This document shows, one piece after another, positions 17,557 through 25,868 of a stretch of 64,000 nt of DNA (the stretch's first letter is position 1; each line of letters begins with the position of its first letter). Source of the stretch: JAPYTK01 sp964401935. Its GTDB lineage: Bacteria > Myxococcota_A > Polyangia > Polyangiales > Polyangiaceae. Below the pieces are notes generated by a model that saw nothing but the letters and a program-made list of their open reading frames with translations, did no database searches and was not told where the DNA came from. The stretch spans positions 1-64,000 of the forward strand of contig CAYOAL010000015.1 of assembly GCA_964401935.1 (NCBI GenBank). Reading direction: 5' to 3'. The position numbers were made by a program, and so were the translations under genes.

Positions 17557-18951
17557 ATGCCCCCGCCCCCTCCCCTCCGGGACCGCGTGACGCCGCGGGC
17601 GCCGTGGCTCGATCCGAACCTCGCCAACGCGATGGAGTCGGACGGGAGTGAGCGCCTCACCCCGGGAGCACCCACCAACGCCCCCGACCGCCTCACGATC
17701 TGGGTGCCCACCGAGACCACCTACCTGAGCCTGGGCGAGCAGGCCGGCACGCTGCACGAGCGCGGCATCCACGGCCACACCGACCATCACATCCACTTCT
17801 TCACCACCAAGACCTCGGTGTTGATGGGCGAGGGCTGCGGGATGTTCGGTGGCCACGCCGGCTACACGATGGTGACGAGCGAGAACGCCTACCACCACGC
17901 GGATCTGCAGCACGTGTTTCACAGCCGTGACCAAGACGTGCTGGTGCGCACGGCCAGCGACAAGACCGCGGTGTTGCAGTCGGACACCGGAGCCACGGAG
18001 GTGGCGGCGAACCGCAACGTGACGTTCACGGGCGGCGAGAAGATCTTCATCACCGCGGGCAGCTTCACCCCGGTGACCACCACCTACGACGTGGACTGGG
18101 CTCGGGTGAGCCACGAGAAGGGTCTCAGCAGCCACCTGAGCAAGGTGGTGAAGGTCGCCAGCATGTTCCAGTCGGCAGGCAAGCTCGTGGCTGGCCTCCT
18201 CGGCTCGTTCCTGAAGTGCGTCGAGGGCGAGGCCTCCTGGATCGGCGGCGGGAGCATGGCCCTCGCCAAAGCCGCGGTCTCGACGGCCAAGCTGGTGGTC
18301 GCGGCGTCCGGCTTCGGCACCACGCCCAAGTCGATCGCGGTGAGCGGTGACGTCGGCGTGGGGCTCACCGGCCTCAACGTCGCCCTGTTTGGCCCGATGA
18401 GCGCGTCGGTGGCGTCGCTCGGAGGAGCCTCGCTCATCAGCGGCACCGTCGAGTTCAAGGGGTGGGGGCTCGGCGGCGTGTGGTCGGGCCTCGACGCCAC
18501 CCTCACCTCCAACAACGAGGTCGGCGTCGCCTCGCCCTTCGGCAAGGTGTCGTTCGACGCGTCGAGCACGGCCTCGTTCGTGTCGGATGGCTCGGTGCGC
18601 ATCTGGGGCCAAGAGAAGGTCAGCCTCCGGTCTGGCCAGAGCGTGGTGGCCGCCTACGGCGCCAACCAGGCCTACGTGGGCGCGGGGGGCGGCTACGGTC
18701 TGCTCGTCGATGCCAAGAAGGTGGGGATCGGCAAGATGACGGCGGCCAAGGACTTCGCGGCCCCTGGGCTCGACAGCGAGCACGCGATCGTCGTGTCGAA
18801 CGAGAACGTCGTCGGGCGGTTCGGCAAGACCGCGAAGGTGCACGCGAACGGACGCGACACCCGCGTCGACCTCCAGGTCGACAAGAAGCACTACGTGCGA
18901 GTGAGCTCCGAGGGCGTGAGAGTGCAAGGGACCGAGATATTTTTGGATTGA
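17557..18951 (+). CDS. tandem paralogue 1 of 3, VgrG-tail-like beta-repeat protein
   Basis: 464 residues. First of three adjacent homologues. Shared layout: a short N-terminal segment with DPNLANAMESD, a beta domain starting RLTIWVPTETTYLSLGE, a HTDHHIHF-type motif, a block ASDKTAVLQSDTGATEV of short beta repeats, a Gly/Ser/Ala-rich hydrophobic middle (about 270-320) containing GLGGVWSGLDATL, and a C-terminal Lys/Val-rich repeat stretch. The 'H-x-D/T-x-H-I' and repeated short strands recall the beta-helical tails of VgrG/DUF2345 proteins, an inference. Only 3 bp separate it from the next copy. No catalytic motif is visible. Confidence 0.82.
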   Translation: MPPPPPLRDRVTPRAPWLDPNLANAMESDGSERLTPGAPTNAPDRLTIWVPTETTYLSLGEQAGTLHERGIHGHTDHHIHFFTTKTSVLMGEGCGMFGGHAGYTMVTSENAYHHADLQHVFHSRDQDVLVRTASDKTAVLQSDTGATEVAANRNVTFTGGEKIFITAGSFTPVTTTYDVDWARVSHEKGLSSHLSKVVKVASMFQSAGKLVAGLLGSFLKCVEGEASWIGGGSMALAKAAVSTAKLVVAASGFGTTPKSIAVSGDVGVGLTGLNVALFGPMSASVASLGGASLISGTVEFKGWGLGGVWSGLDATLTSNNEVGVASPFGKVSFDASSTASFVSDGSVRIWGQEKVSLRSGQSVVAAYGANQAYVGAGGGYGLLVDAKKVGIGKMTAAKDFAAPGLDSEHAIVVSNENVVGRFGKTAKVHANGRDTRVDLQVDKKHYVRVSSEGVRVQGTEIFLD

Positions 18952-18954
18952 GCC

Positions 18955-20373
18955 ATGGCCAAAGATAGAGAGCTCATCGCCCTCCGCGAGCGCGTCCGTG
19001 TGCTCAGCGCCACGCCCCTCGCCGACCCCGCGATCGTCAACGCCTTCTCGACCGAGAAGGTGCCCCCCGCGAGCCCGAGCGCCGGACCCCAGCGCCTCAC
19101 CTTCTACGTGCCCCATCACGACACCCGGTTGAGCCTCGGCCAGGGCAACGAGACCTACCACACCGACACCGGCATCGTGGGCTACACCGATCACCTCATC
19201 ACCTGGGACGTGAAGGCGGCGACCAAGACGGTGGAGGTGATGGGCGCGACCGTCGCGACCGCCCACCTCGAGCGCGACGGCGTTCCTTCCGGCTCCGACG
19301 GCTACGCGCTCGTCACCGAAGGGCGCGCCTACCTCGAGGCCAACAAGCAGCACTACGTGACCTCCCCCGGCGGCGACGTGATCTTCCACACCGCGGCGGA
19401 CCAACCGGCCGTGCTCCAGAGCGACGCGGGGGTGGTGGAGATCAACGCCGGCGACTGCGTGTCGATTCGCGCCGGCAACTGCGTGCAGTTCGCCGCGACC
19501 ACCTACACGCCGCAGACGCCGAGCTACGACGCGCCCTACACGCTCGCCGAGCCCGAGGCGAGCACCAGCATGAGCCAAGCCGACATGCATGGCTGGGGCG
19601 ACCGGGCCGCCAACGCGCTCGAGCTCGTGCTCGGGCTCGTGCGACCGCTGAAGGAGCCCGACACGATGAAGCCAGGCGGCGTCCGTGGCCCGTTCAACTG
19701 GGCTCCGTTCGCCGTCACCTCGGCCAAGACGTTGCTCAGCTTCGTGAGCCCCGAGGAGCAGTGCGTCAACATGGACGCGGACGGCAACGTGTCGTTCGGG
19801 GCGGGGGTGGTGGCGGCCATGTATGGGCTGCTCGGCGCGGGCGTGACCGGCTCGCTGGGGGCGTCGCTCGTAGGCCTCAGCGCGGGCATGAAGGCCTTCG
19901 CCTACGCCGGCGTGTTCGGGGGGATCGAGTGCACGCTCAACGCGATGAAGAACGTGAAGATCACCGCGCAGAAGGGCAGCGTCGGCGTGCAGTCGTCCAA
20001 GGGGACCTCGGTGGCCGCCGGCAACTCTCTCCAGCTCACCGCGCAAGCCGACGCGCAGATGGACGGCGACGAGGCGTGTCTCAGCGGCTCCGCCGCCTTC
20101 GTGGGCGCCGCCTCCAACTTCGGCCTCTACGGCACGGGCACGGCCATGGAGCTGCGCAGGGTGGACGACGCGAAGAACTTCCTGCGCCCCGGTGCCAGCG
20201 CGCACACCGCGGCCGGCATCTGGCGCAACAACGTGCAGCTCGAGGCCAAGAAGGACGTGGGGGTGACGCTCATGGCGCTGTCGGCGCGGATGGAGGCCGG
20301 CGGCAAGACGCTCAAGCTCGGCATCGCCGGGATCGAAGGTCACGCCCCCAAGATCGAGCTGGAGACGAGCTGA
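18955..20373 (+). CDS. tandem paralogue 2 of 3, VgrG-tail-like beta-repeat protein
   Basis: 472 residues, homologous along its length to the genes on either side. Landmarks: DPAIVNAFSTEK, RLTFYVPHHDTRLSLGQ, YTDHLITWDV, AADQPAVLQSDAGVVEI, the hydrophobic Gly-rich middle MYGLLGAGVTGSLGASLVGL followed by YAGVFGGIECTLNAMKN, and a final beta-repeat region. Two cysteines in DCVSIRAGNCVQF are specific to this copy. The start ATG follows the previous stop by 3 bp and the next gene begins 1 bp after its stop, so the three are one transcription unit. Function unknown; probable structural or effector role linked to the nearby VgrG. Confidence 0.82.
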   Translation: MAKDRELIALRERVRVLSATPLADPAIVNAFSTEKVPPASPSAGPQRLTFYVPHHDTRLSLGQGNETYHTDTGIVGYTDHLITWDVKAATKTVEVMGATVATAHLERDGVPSGSDGYALVTEGRAYLEANKQHYVTSPGGDVIFHTAADQPAVLQSDAGVVEINAGDCVSIRAGNCVQFAATTYTPQTPSYDAPYTLAEPEASTSMSQADMHGWGDRAANALELVLGLVRPLKEPDTMKPGGVRGPFNWAPFAVTSAKTLLSFVSPEEQCVNMDADGNVSFGAGVVAAMYGLLGAGVTGSLGASLVGLSAGMKAFAYAGVFGGIECTLNAMKNVKITAQKGSVGVQSSKGTSVAAGNSLQLTAQADAQMDGDEACLSGSAAFVGAASNFGLYGTGTAMELRRVDDAKNFLRPGASAHTAAGIWRNNVQLEAKKDVGVTLMALSARMEAGGKTLKLGIAGIEGHAPKIELETS

Positions 20374-20374
20374 C

Positions 20375-21865
20375 ATGGGCAACGGCCGAACGCGACGACG
20401 GACCACCCCGCCGACCGATCCCAACGCCGACGAGAAGCGGAGCCTGCGCGAGCGCCTGGGCGAGCTCAACCGCTCGCACGGCTACATCGATCCGAGCATG
20501 GGCAACGCCTTTGAGACGGATCTCCAGACGGTGAGCGTCGCCCCCGCGACGACCGGGCCCCAGCGCCTCTCGATGTTGGTGCCTGCGGATCATGCGGAGA
20601 TGAACCTAGGCCAGGCATTCGCGGGCCGCGCAGAGCTCGACGACCAGGGCATCTCGGCCCGAACCGACACCCACATCGACTTCCGCACCCGAGCCGCCGG
20701 GACCTGTACCACCGTCACGATGGGCGACCCGGCCACGCGCGCCGAGCACACCTGGGACGGCGACAACCTCCCCAAGGCCACCGTGGGGTACGGCATGGGC
20801 ACCGAGAAGTGTGCCTGGCGCCACGCGGATCAGCGCGTCTACGTGCTGTCGAACACCGGTGACGTCGTGGTCCGCGCGGCGAGCGACAAGACCGCGGTGC
20901 TCCAGTCGAGTCAGGGACATGTCATCGCCAACGCCGGCGAGGCGGTGGCGATCACCTCCGGCAACACGGTGCTCATTGGCGCCGGAGTGCCCGCCCTACC
21001 CACGCCGAAGTGGAACACACCGTGGCCGCTCGAGGCCAAGGAGATGACGCGGTCGTTCCTCAGCAACACGGCGGGAACCTTCGCGGCCGTCGTCGCGAGC
21101 GGCTTGGCCACCCTCAACAAGCTCAACACGCCGATGAAGGTGGCGAAGGTGATGGTGCCGGGCACCACACCAAAACCGCTCCCGGCCCCGCGTTTCATCA
21201 AGGCCCTCGCCGTGCTCGGTGGTCTGAGCGACATGGCGTGGATGCTGGGAAACACGGTGCGGATCCACGCCGACCGCAACGTGTCCGCGTCGGGGAAGAA
21301 GTCGGCGAGCCTCTGGGGCACGGTGTCGGCGAACGTGGTGGGGGGCGTGTCGGCCTCTCTCGTCGGCTGCACCGCCGACGCCAAAGGCTTCGCGACCGCC
21401 GGCGTGTGGGGCGGCCTCGAGGCAGCGCTCGCCTCGCTCAAGAAGGTGGTCGTGAAATCGTCGTTCGCCGACATCCACTGCTACTCCAAAGAAGAGACCA
21501 AGATCGCGTCGAACAAATCCGTCTCGATGCAGAGCACCGGATCGGCGCAGCTCAACGGCGACAACAAGGTCGCGGTGTACGGCAACAAGGCCGCCTACGT
21601 GCTGTGCGAAGACCACGGCCTGCATGTCACCCCCGAGTCGGCGATGATCTGCAAAATCAACAGCCCCCGGCACCTCTTCACGTCTGCCGCACAAGACAAG
21701 TTCATGAAGATCGACAACTCGTCGATCGTGCTGCAGCACTCCGACGGCAACGCCAAGCTCGTCGTCGCCAAAGACCGCGCCGAGCTGGTCTGCGACTCGA
21801 GCACGAGCCTTCTGATAACCGACAGCAAGGTGGTGTGGACGGGCAAGTTCCACCAGCTCGCCTGA
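20375..21865 (+). CDS. tandem paralogue 3 of 3, VgrG-tail-like beta-repeat protein
   Basis: 496 residues, the longest copy. It has the same order of landmarks: DPSMGNAFETDL, RLSMLVPADHAEMNLGQ, RTDTHIDFRT, ASDKTAVLQSSQGHVIA, the middle SLWGTVSANVVGGVSASLVG with TAGVWGGLEAAL, then a longer C-terminal set of short beta repeats (SKEETKIASNKSVSMQSTGS). The copies are clearly diverged from one another, so the duplication is old or under diversifying selection. It is followed by a 20-bp tandem repeat and the small gene at 22018. Function not recognised. Confidence 0.82.
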   Translation: MGNGRTRRRTTPPTDPNADEKRSLRERLGELNRSHGYIDPSMGNAFETDLQTVSVAPATTGPQRLSMLVPADHAEMNLGQAFAGRAELDDQGISARTDTHIDFRTRAAGTCTTVTMGDPATRAEHTWDGDNLPKATVGYGMGTEKCAWRHADQRVYVLSNTGDVVVRAASDKTAVLQSSQGHVIANAGEAVAITSGNTVLIGAGVPALPTPKWNTPWPLEAKEMTRSFLSNTAGTFAAVVASGLATLNKLNTPMKVAKVMVPGTTPKPLPAPRFIKALAVLGGLSDMAWMLGNTVRIHADRNVSASGKKSASLWGTVSANVVGGVSASLVGCTADAKGFATAGVWGGLEAALASLKKVVVKSSFADIHCYSKEETKIASNKSVSMQSTGSAQLNGDNKVAVYGNKAAYVLCEDHGLHVTPESAMICKINSPRHLFTSAAQDKFMKIDNSSIVLQHSDGNAKLVVAKDRAELVCDSSTSLLITDSKVVWTGKFHQLA

Positions 21866-21883
21866 GCCAGCCCGACGCACACC

Positions 21884-21943
21884 GAACGTCCCCCCAGCTC
21901 GAGGAACGTCCCCTCGGCTCGAGGGACGTCCCCCCAGCTCGAG
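21884..21943. repeat. three tandem copies of a 20-bp repeat
   Basis: Units at 21884-21903 (GAACGTCCCCCCAGCTCGAG), 21904-21923 and 21924-21943 differ at only a few positions. All end in the palindrome CTCGAG. They fill the gap between paralogue 3 and the small gene at 22018. Function unknown; variable-number repeat or protein-binding array are possible. Confidence 0.8.
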
Positions 21944-22017
21944 AACCGAACGCGCACGACAAGGGCGTAGCCATGGCTACGTGCGCAACGACTCTGCTTG
22001 GGGGTACGGTGTCTGTC

Positions 22018-22479
22018 ATGAGCTTCGACCTCTACTTCGTTACCCTCAAAACCGGCGCCGGCGCGGCCGCCGCCGAGGCTGTCGGTGCGTCGTATGACGA
22101 CGATGATGACGGCGATCTCTACGACCGACTCGGCCCCTACCTCCTTCCGGGGCTCGCCCCCGATGCGGCCCGCCTCCAGGTCCTCGGTGAGGCACGAAAG
22201 ATCCTGAAGACTTCGCTCTTCGCGACCTTCCAGTCGACACCGCTCGCGAGCCTACCTCTAAACGAGCGGATCGACCGCGCGTGCTCGATGCTCTTCGAAT
22301 ACCACGGCGAGCATCCGGCGGTCGTCCCGCTCTCGCTGAGCAGAAGCGGGAACCTGAAGGAGCTCGTCCGATTCGCTGCCGTCTTGCTCAACGCGCTCCC
22401 CGGCAGCGTCTTCTTGTACGACCCGCAGACCAACCAACTCCTCGATCACGATGCGGTGCTCGAATGGTCTGACGTTTGA
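22018..22479 (+). CDS. small acidic protein, possible immunity protein
   Basis: 153 residues from the ATG of MSFDLYFVTL; an in-frame ATG at 21973 would add 15 residues. It is soluble-looking, with an Asp-rich run at about 26-32 (DDDDDGD), a helical middle and a C-terminus ending in VLEWSDV. The opening MSFDLYF is a common beginning of small cytosolic proteins found beside toxin or T6SS effector genes, from which a protective role is guessed. It follows the three paralogues in the same direction and faces vgrG convergently. Family not identified. Confidence 0.7.
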   Translation: MSFDLYFVTLKTGAGAAAAEAVGASYDDDDDGDLYDRLGPYLLPGLAPDAARLQVLGEARKILKTSLFATFQSTPLASLPLNERIDRACSMLFEYHGEHPAVVPLSLSRSGNLKELVRFAAVLLNALPGSVFLYDPQTNQLLDHDAVLEWSDV

Positions 22480-22949
22480 AGCAGCCGCCGAGCCCGTCCG
22501 TCAAGACTAGTTTGGGCAGATATCTAAGTCGTTGACGCCCAAGCCCCTCACCTCGCATCGGGCGACGCGCTGCTGACGCTCATCGCAGCCTCTCACGTCG
22601 CTTCTGCTATTCCCCTTTGGCACCCCACGACCGCAACCCCGCACCCGCACCACCACGACCACGCCCACCAGCCTCCGCCCCCGCCCTCGCCGCTCCCAAC
22701 ATCCTCGCGCCTGGCGAGAAGCTCCTGAGCCGACGCAAGGGTGCAACGCTCCCTGCTGATCGTCCGCCCTTGTTCGATGCGCCAGCCCATGACGCGCAAG
22801 GGCGCGGAGGGCACCTCCGCGCTTCCAGCTCGCGCCATGAGCGACCTCGACCCCGACCGCCCTCGGGGACCGCCCTCCCACGCGGCGCGCCCTGCCGAGG
22901 TTCGCCGGACCGCGCCTCGAGGGGACCCTCGAGGCAATGTCGGGCGGCC
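22480..22949. other. 470-bp gene-free stretch before vgrG
   Basis: No convincing gene on either strand: open frames here are arginine/proline-rich and lack family features. Its right end carries the dispersed palindromic repeat (22892-22947). It separates the convergent small gene and vgrG and probably contains both transcript ends. Confidence 0.6.
22892..22947. repeat. dispersed palindromic intergenic repeat, copy 2
   Basis: It is nearly identical to the element at 59-114 and in the same position, 2 bp past a leftward stop codon (vgrG). The hairpin is perfect here: arms GCCTCGAGGG (22914-22923) and CCCTCGAGGC (22926-22935) with a 2-nt centre. Weak similarity to copy 1 continues left to about 22837. 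No T-tract follows. Confidence 0.65.
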
Positions 22950-24416
22950 CTAGTTCTGCTGGTCTTCCATCTCGATGCGGATGCCCGACGCGGTCTGGAT
23001 GACGGACTGGGTCGCGTTGGCGTTGGTGGACGGGCTCGCGGTGTGAAAACAGGGCACCGCGCCCACGATGATGGGGCGGTCCGGATCCCCGTCGATGTGT
23101 GCGAGGAGCACCTCGGCGCCCTTGTGGAGCGGAAAGTGTTGGCCGTAGCCGCTCCCCGAATACGGCTGTGCTTTGCGAATCCAGCGCGACGAAGACGAGC
23201 CCTTGTTGCCGCTGCCATCGAAGGGGAGCCGCACCTTGTAGCGGCCCTTGTCGTCGAGGTGCGCGTGCTCGCCGTCGCCATCCGCGTCGATGTGGGCGTG
23301 CAGCACGCCATGGATCGACGGCCACTCGGTGACGCGCTCGGGGCGGAACTGCACGTCGATGGGGATGGCGTCGAAGTGCGCCCGGTACTGCGCGATGTGG
23401 CCGTCAGCGTCCTGCTGCGCCACGCCCCCCTCGTGATCGATCGCGGTGATGAGGTACCTGCCATCCTGGGTGGTCTCGAAGTGTCCCTCGAGCTTGAAGC
23501 TGTGGCCCACCCGAAGGCGCGGGCAGTCGCTCTTGCCTCGCAGCGTGCGCCGCGCACACAGGATGCGCTCGGCGCGGAGCTTCGCCACCTTCTTGCCTTG
23601 GTCGCCGTCTTTGAAGTGCTCGTTGTAGTGGAACAGCGTGCCAAACCCGAGCGTCTCGTCGGTGACCGCGGTCGCGATGAGCGGGATATGCGGGCGGCGG
23701 TAGTTGTGATCGACCACCGTCACGCGGGCAGGGATGCGCTTCTGCTGGAAGGTCCAGTCCCAGATGCTCGACGAGCCGTCGCTCGAGAGATCGTTGCGGT
23801 GGCGGTGGCGAATCTCCACCGGCTCGGCGATGGGCGTGGCGTCGTCGTTGTGGTCGGCGAACACGATCTTCTCGCCCTCGGCGGTGTGCTCGAACCAGTA
23901 GTAGCAGCCCTCGTGCTCCAGCCAGCGCTGGATGAAGTCCCAGTCGCTCTCCTCGTATTGCACCACGTACTCGTGCTCGGTGCCCCCCTCGATGAGCATC
24001 GCGTAGTGCTGGCCGCTCGAGAGGCCGTAGAGCTTCAAGATGTCTTCGATCATCTGAGCGACGGTCTTGCTCTGGAAGATGCGATTGGTCTTGGCGAGCG
24101 TGAGCAGCCACGCGCTCGGCACGAGGCGTGCCTGGTAGAGCGCGTGATCGCCGGGAACTGCGTCGATGAGCTCGATGGTCTCGAGGATCCCGTGGACGAA
24201 GTCGGCGTCGCCATGGCCCAGAGAGAGCACGCACGGCGACTTCATCATGGCGTCGAGCTGCGCTTGCGACAGGAGGCCGTGGTCGTGCTTGAGCACGATG
24301 TCGAACCGATAGAGGCGCGAGAGCTCTTCGCGGCCGGTCACCCGTCGCACCTCCAAGAACTCGTCGTCTTCGAGTCCGCCGCTCAGAAACTCGAGGGGGT
24401 TTACCTGGCCAGCCAT
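22950..24416 (-). CDS. vgrG: type VI secretion spike protein VgrG
   Basis: 488 residues, at the short end for VgrG. The N-terminal part is the phage gp27-like base (FLEVRRVTGREELSRLYRFDIVL, then the EESDWDFIQRWLEHEGCYYWFEH segment). The later part is the gp5-like OB-fold (GRYKVRLPFDG...SRWIRKAQPYSG...GAEVLLAHIDGDPDRPIIVGAV). The sequence stops soon after, with only a short TASGIRIEM tail and no long beta-helix or effector extension. It is the last gene of a leftward operon encoding PAAR-like and adaptor proteins, so cargo probably rides on the tip proteins. No T6SS core genes are in the window. Confidence 0.95.
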   Translation of the reverse strand: MAGQVNPLEFLSGGLEDDEFLEVRRVTGREELSRLYRFDIVLKHDHGLLSQAQLDAMMKSPCVLSLGHGDADFVHGILETIELIDAVPGDHALYQARLVPSAWLLTLAKTNRIFQSKTVAQMIEDILKLYGLSSGQHYAMLIEGGTEHEYVVQYEESDWDFIQRWLEHEGCYYWFEHTAEGEKIVFADHNDDATPIAEPVEIRHRHRNDLSSDGSSSIWDWTFQQKRIPARVTVVDHNYRRPHIPLIATAVTDETLGFGTLFHYNEHFKDGDQGKKVAKLRAERILCARRTLRGKSDCPRLRVGHSFKLEGHFETTQDGRYLITAIDHEGGVAQQDADGHIAQYRAHFDAIPIDVQFRPERVTEWPSIHGVLHAHIDADGDGEHAHLDDKGRYKVRLPFDGSGNKGSSSSRWIRKAQPYSGSGYGQHFPLHKGAEVLLAHIDGDPDRPIIVGAVPCFHTASPSTNANATQSVIQTASGIRIEMEDQQN

Positions 24417-24432
24417 GCTGCGTTCTCCTCTT

Positions 24433-24870
24433 TCAACCGATGAGCACTTTCACCTGCGATGGGATGGCGTGTTTGCCGGTCTTGGCGTTCTGGTTGCCCA
24501 TCCCGTTCTGTTCGGTGCCGCACAAGAGCGGCTGAATGCCCTTGCCTTCCGCGATCACCTTGGAGCTCTCGTCCGAGAACTTCACCTTCTTCATGTTCAC
24601 CTGCGACATCAGCCCCTTGGGGGTGGGCAGGTTGGAGCTGCCGGCCTCGTCGCCCTTGGTGCTGGGGATCTCCGACCCCTTTATGAGCACCTCCTTCTTC
24701 TGGAAGAACACCTTCTCGGTGGTGTTGGTCGCGTCGGCGCACATCCCGATGTTGAGGAACGGGGTCGGGATCCCGCCCGGCCCGGCCGGAGGCGGCGGGG
24801 CCGGGATGTGGCAGGTGTCGGGGAAGGCCATGCACTGCCCGCCCTTCTTCGTGGATGCCGGTTTGCCCAT
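24433..24870 (-). CDS. PAAR-like DUF4150 tip protein
   Basis: 145 residues. The DUF4150/PAAR-like core shows as CMAFPDTCHIPAPPPPAGP, followed by IPTPFLNIGMCADA and a conserved late CGTEQNGMGNQN. These proteins sharpen the VgrG spike and recruit effectors. It lies 16 bp upstream of vgrG and directly after the DUF3540 gene. There is no C-terminal toxin extension, so it acts as a bare tip or adaptor. Confidence 0.9.
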   Translation of the reverse strand: MGKPASTKKGGQCMAFPDTCHIPAPPPPAGPGGIPTPFLNIGMCADATNTTEKVFFQKKEVLIKGSEIPSTKGDEAGSSNLPTPKGLMSQVNMKKVKFSDESSKVIAEGKGIQPLLCGTEQNGMGNQNAKTGKHAIPSQVKVLIG

Positions 24871-24873
24871 GAT

Positions 24874-25764
24874 TCACCCGAGGAGAATGCGCTCGCCGTC
24901 GATGCTGGTGTCTTCTTTGGAGAGCATGACCACGCGCCGCGTGCGGAGGCTGAACAGGCCACTCACCACCGTGCGCGCCCGTCCCAAGCGAGCCTCTGCG
25001 AGCCCGCTCACCTCGCGCACGCTGTCACGCGCTCGCTCCACGAGTCGCTCGGCGTAGAGCTCGTAGTGCGCCACGTTGTGCACGACGCGCTCGACGGTGG
25101 TGGCGAGGGTCTTCGCGGTGAGCGCCACCTTGCCGGCGGCGACATGCGTGTCCCCCGCCACCACGCTCACGCGCGCCGACTCGAGCGTGGTGGTCTTGGT
25201 GTCGACGCGCAGCCCTTGGCGTGTGTCGGCGATGTTCACCTCGGCGCTGCGACCCGCGCGCTGCGTGAGATCGCGCGCGGCCTCCACCACCACGTCGGTG
25301 CCCGCTTGCATCACGATCCGCCCGTGGGGGGCCGACAGCGTGAGATCGCGGCGCGGGGCCACCACCTCCGCGCAGCCGTCGGCGCAGCGCACGAGCAGAT
25401 TGCCGGCTCCGTCGAACACCTCGATCGCGCCGCTCTCGAGGCGGGCCGAGGAGCCGTCGGGGAGCACCAGCGCGCGGGGCTTGGCGGCGTGGAGCACGGC
25501 GATGACGAACGCGCCTTCCTCCCCCGCGGCCACGAGCACCCGATCGCCGATCGCCGGCCGATAGCCCAACAGATCGGCGAGCCTGGCGGTGACCGGCTCA
25601 CTCGGGGCGGTCCCGACGCGGCTCACCCTGACCTCGAGCCGACCATCGTCGGCGACGGCGGTGATGCTCGCCGGACGAATCCAGCTCTTCGCGTCGTGAA
25701 GCGCGCCTCGCTCCCCGACCGGCGCGGCCTCCGTCCGACCAACCGACACCGAAAGTGCGCTCAT
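24874..25764 (-). CDS. DUF3540 family T6SS-associated protein
   Basis: 296 residues from the ATG at 25764; upstream open frame is non-coding. The N-terminal part (about 25-120) has a small beta-barrel look with GYRPAIGDRVLVAAGEEGAFVIAVL. The remainder is short beta repeats (SARLESGAIEVFDGAGNLLVR...VNIADTRQGLRVDTKTTTLES) like the VgrG needle, ending in a helix-rich tail. DUF3540 proteins are regularly encoded with DUF4150, DUF2169 and VgrG. The role is probably to form part of the spike or cargo connector. It ends 3 bp before the DUF4150 start. Confidence 0.82.
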   Translation of the reverse strand: MSALSVSVGRTEAAPVGERGALHDAKSWIRPASITAVADDGRLEVRVSRVGTAPSEPVTARLADLLGYRPAIGDRVLVAAGEEGAFVIAVLHAAKPRALVLPDGSSARLESGAIEVFDGAGNLLVRCADGCAEVVAPRRDLTLSAPHGRIVMQAGTDVVVEAARDLTQRAGRSAEVNIADTRQGLRVDTKTTTLESARVSVVAGDTHVAAGKVALTAKTLATTVERVVHNVAHYELYAERLVERARDSVREVSGLAEARLGRARTVVSGLFSLRTRRVVMLSKEDTSIDGERILLG

Positions 25765-25817
25765 CGCTCGTGCTCCTCCATGGTGGGTCGTCGCTCCTCG
25801 TGGTTGTGTCGCAGCCT

Positions 25818-25843
25818 CGACGGCCCCGTGGGGAGGGCCGTCG
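25818..25843. terminator. strong hairpin between pentapeptide and DUF3540 genes
   Basis: Perfect 9-bp stem CGACGGCCC (25818-25826) / GGGCCGTCG (25835-25843) with an 8-nt loop in the 104-bp gap inside the leftward operon. No T-run follows, so it could be an RNA-processing or partial termination signal rather than a full stop. Confidence 0.4.
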
Positions 25844-25868
25844 CGAAAAGACGACGACAAGGATAACA

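Noticed and set aside
17392..20469. a 1025-codon open frame on the minus strand
   Set aside because: It is antisense to the three paralogous genes, Arg/His/Val-rich, with no family motif, and has no stop because of the high GC content and third-position bias.
22507..22937. minus-strand open frames downstream of vgrG as hidden genes
   Set aside because: Arg/Pro/Gly-rich, no conserved motif, no ribosome site, and they overlap the dispersed repeat.
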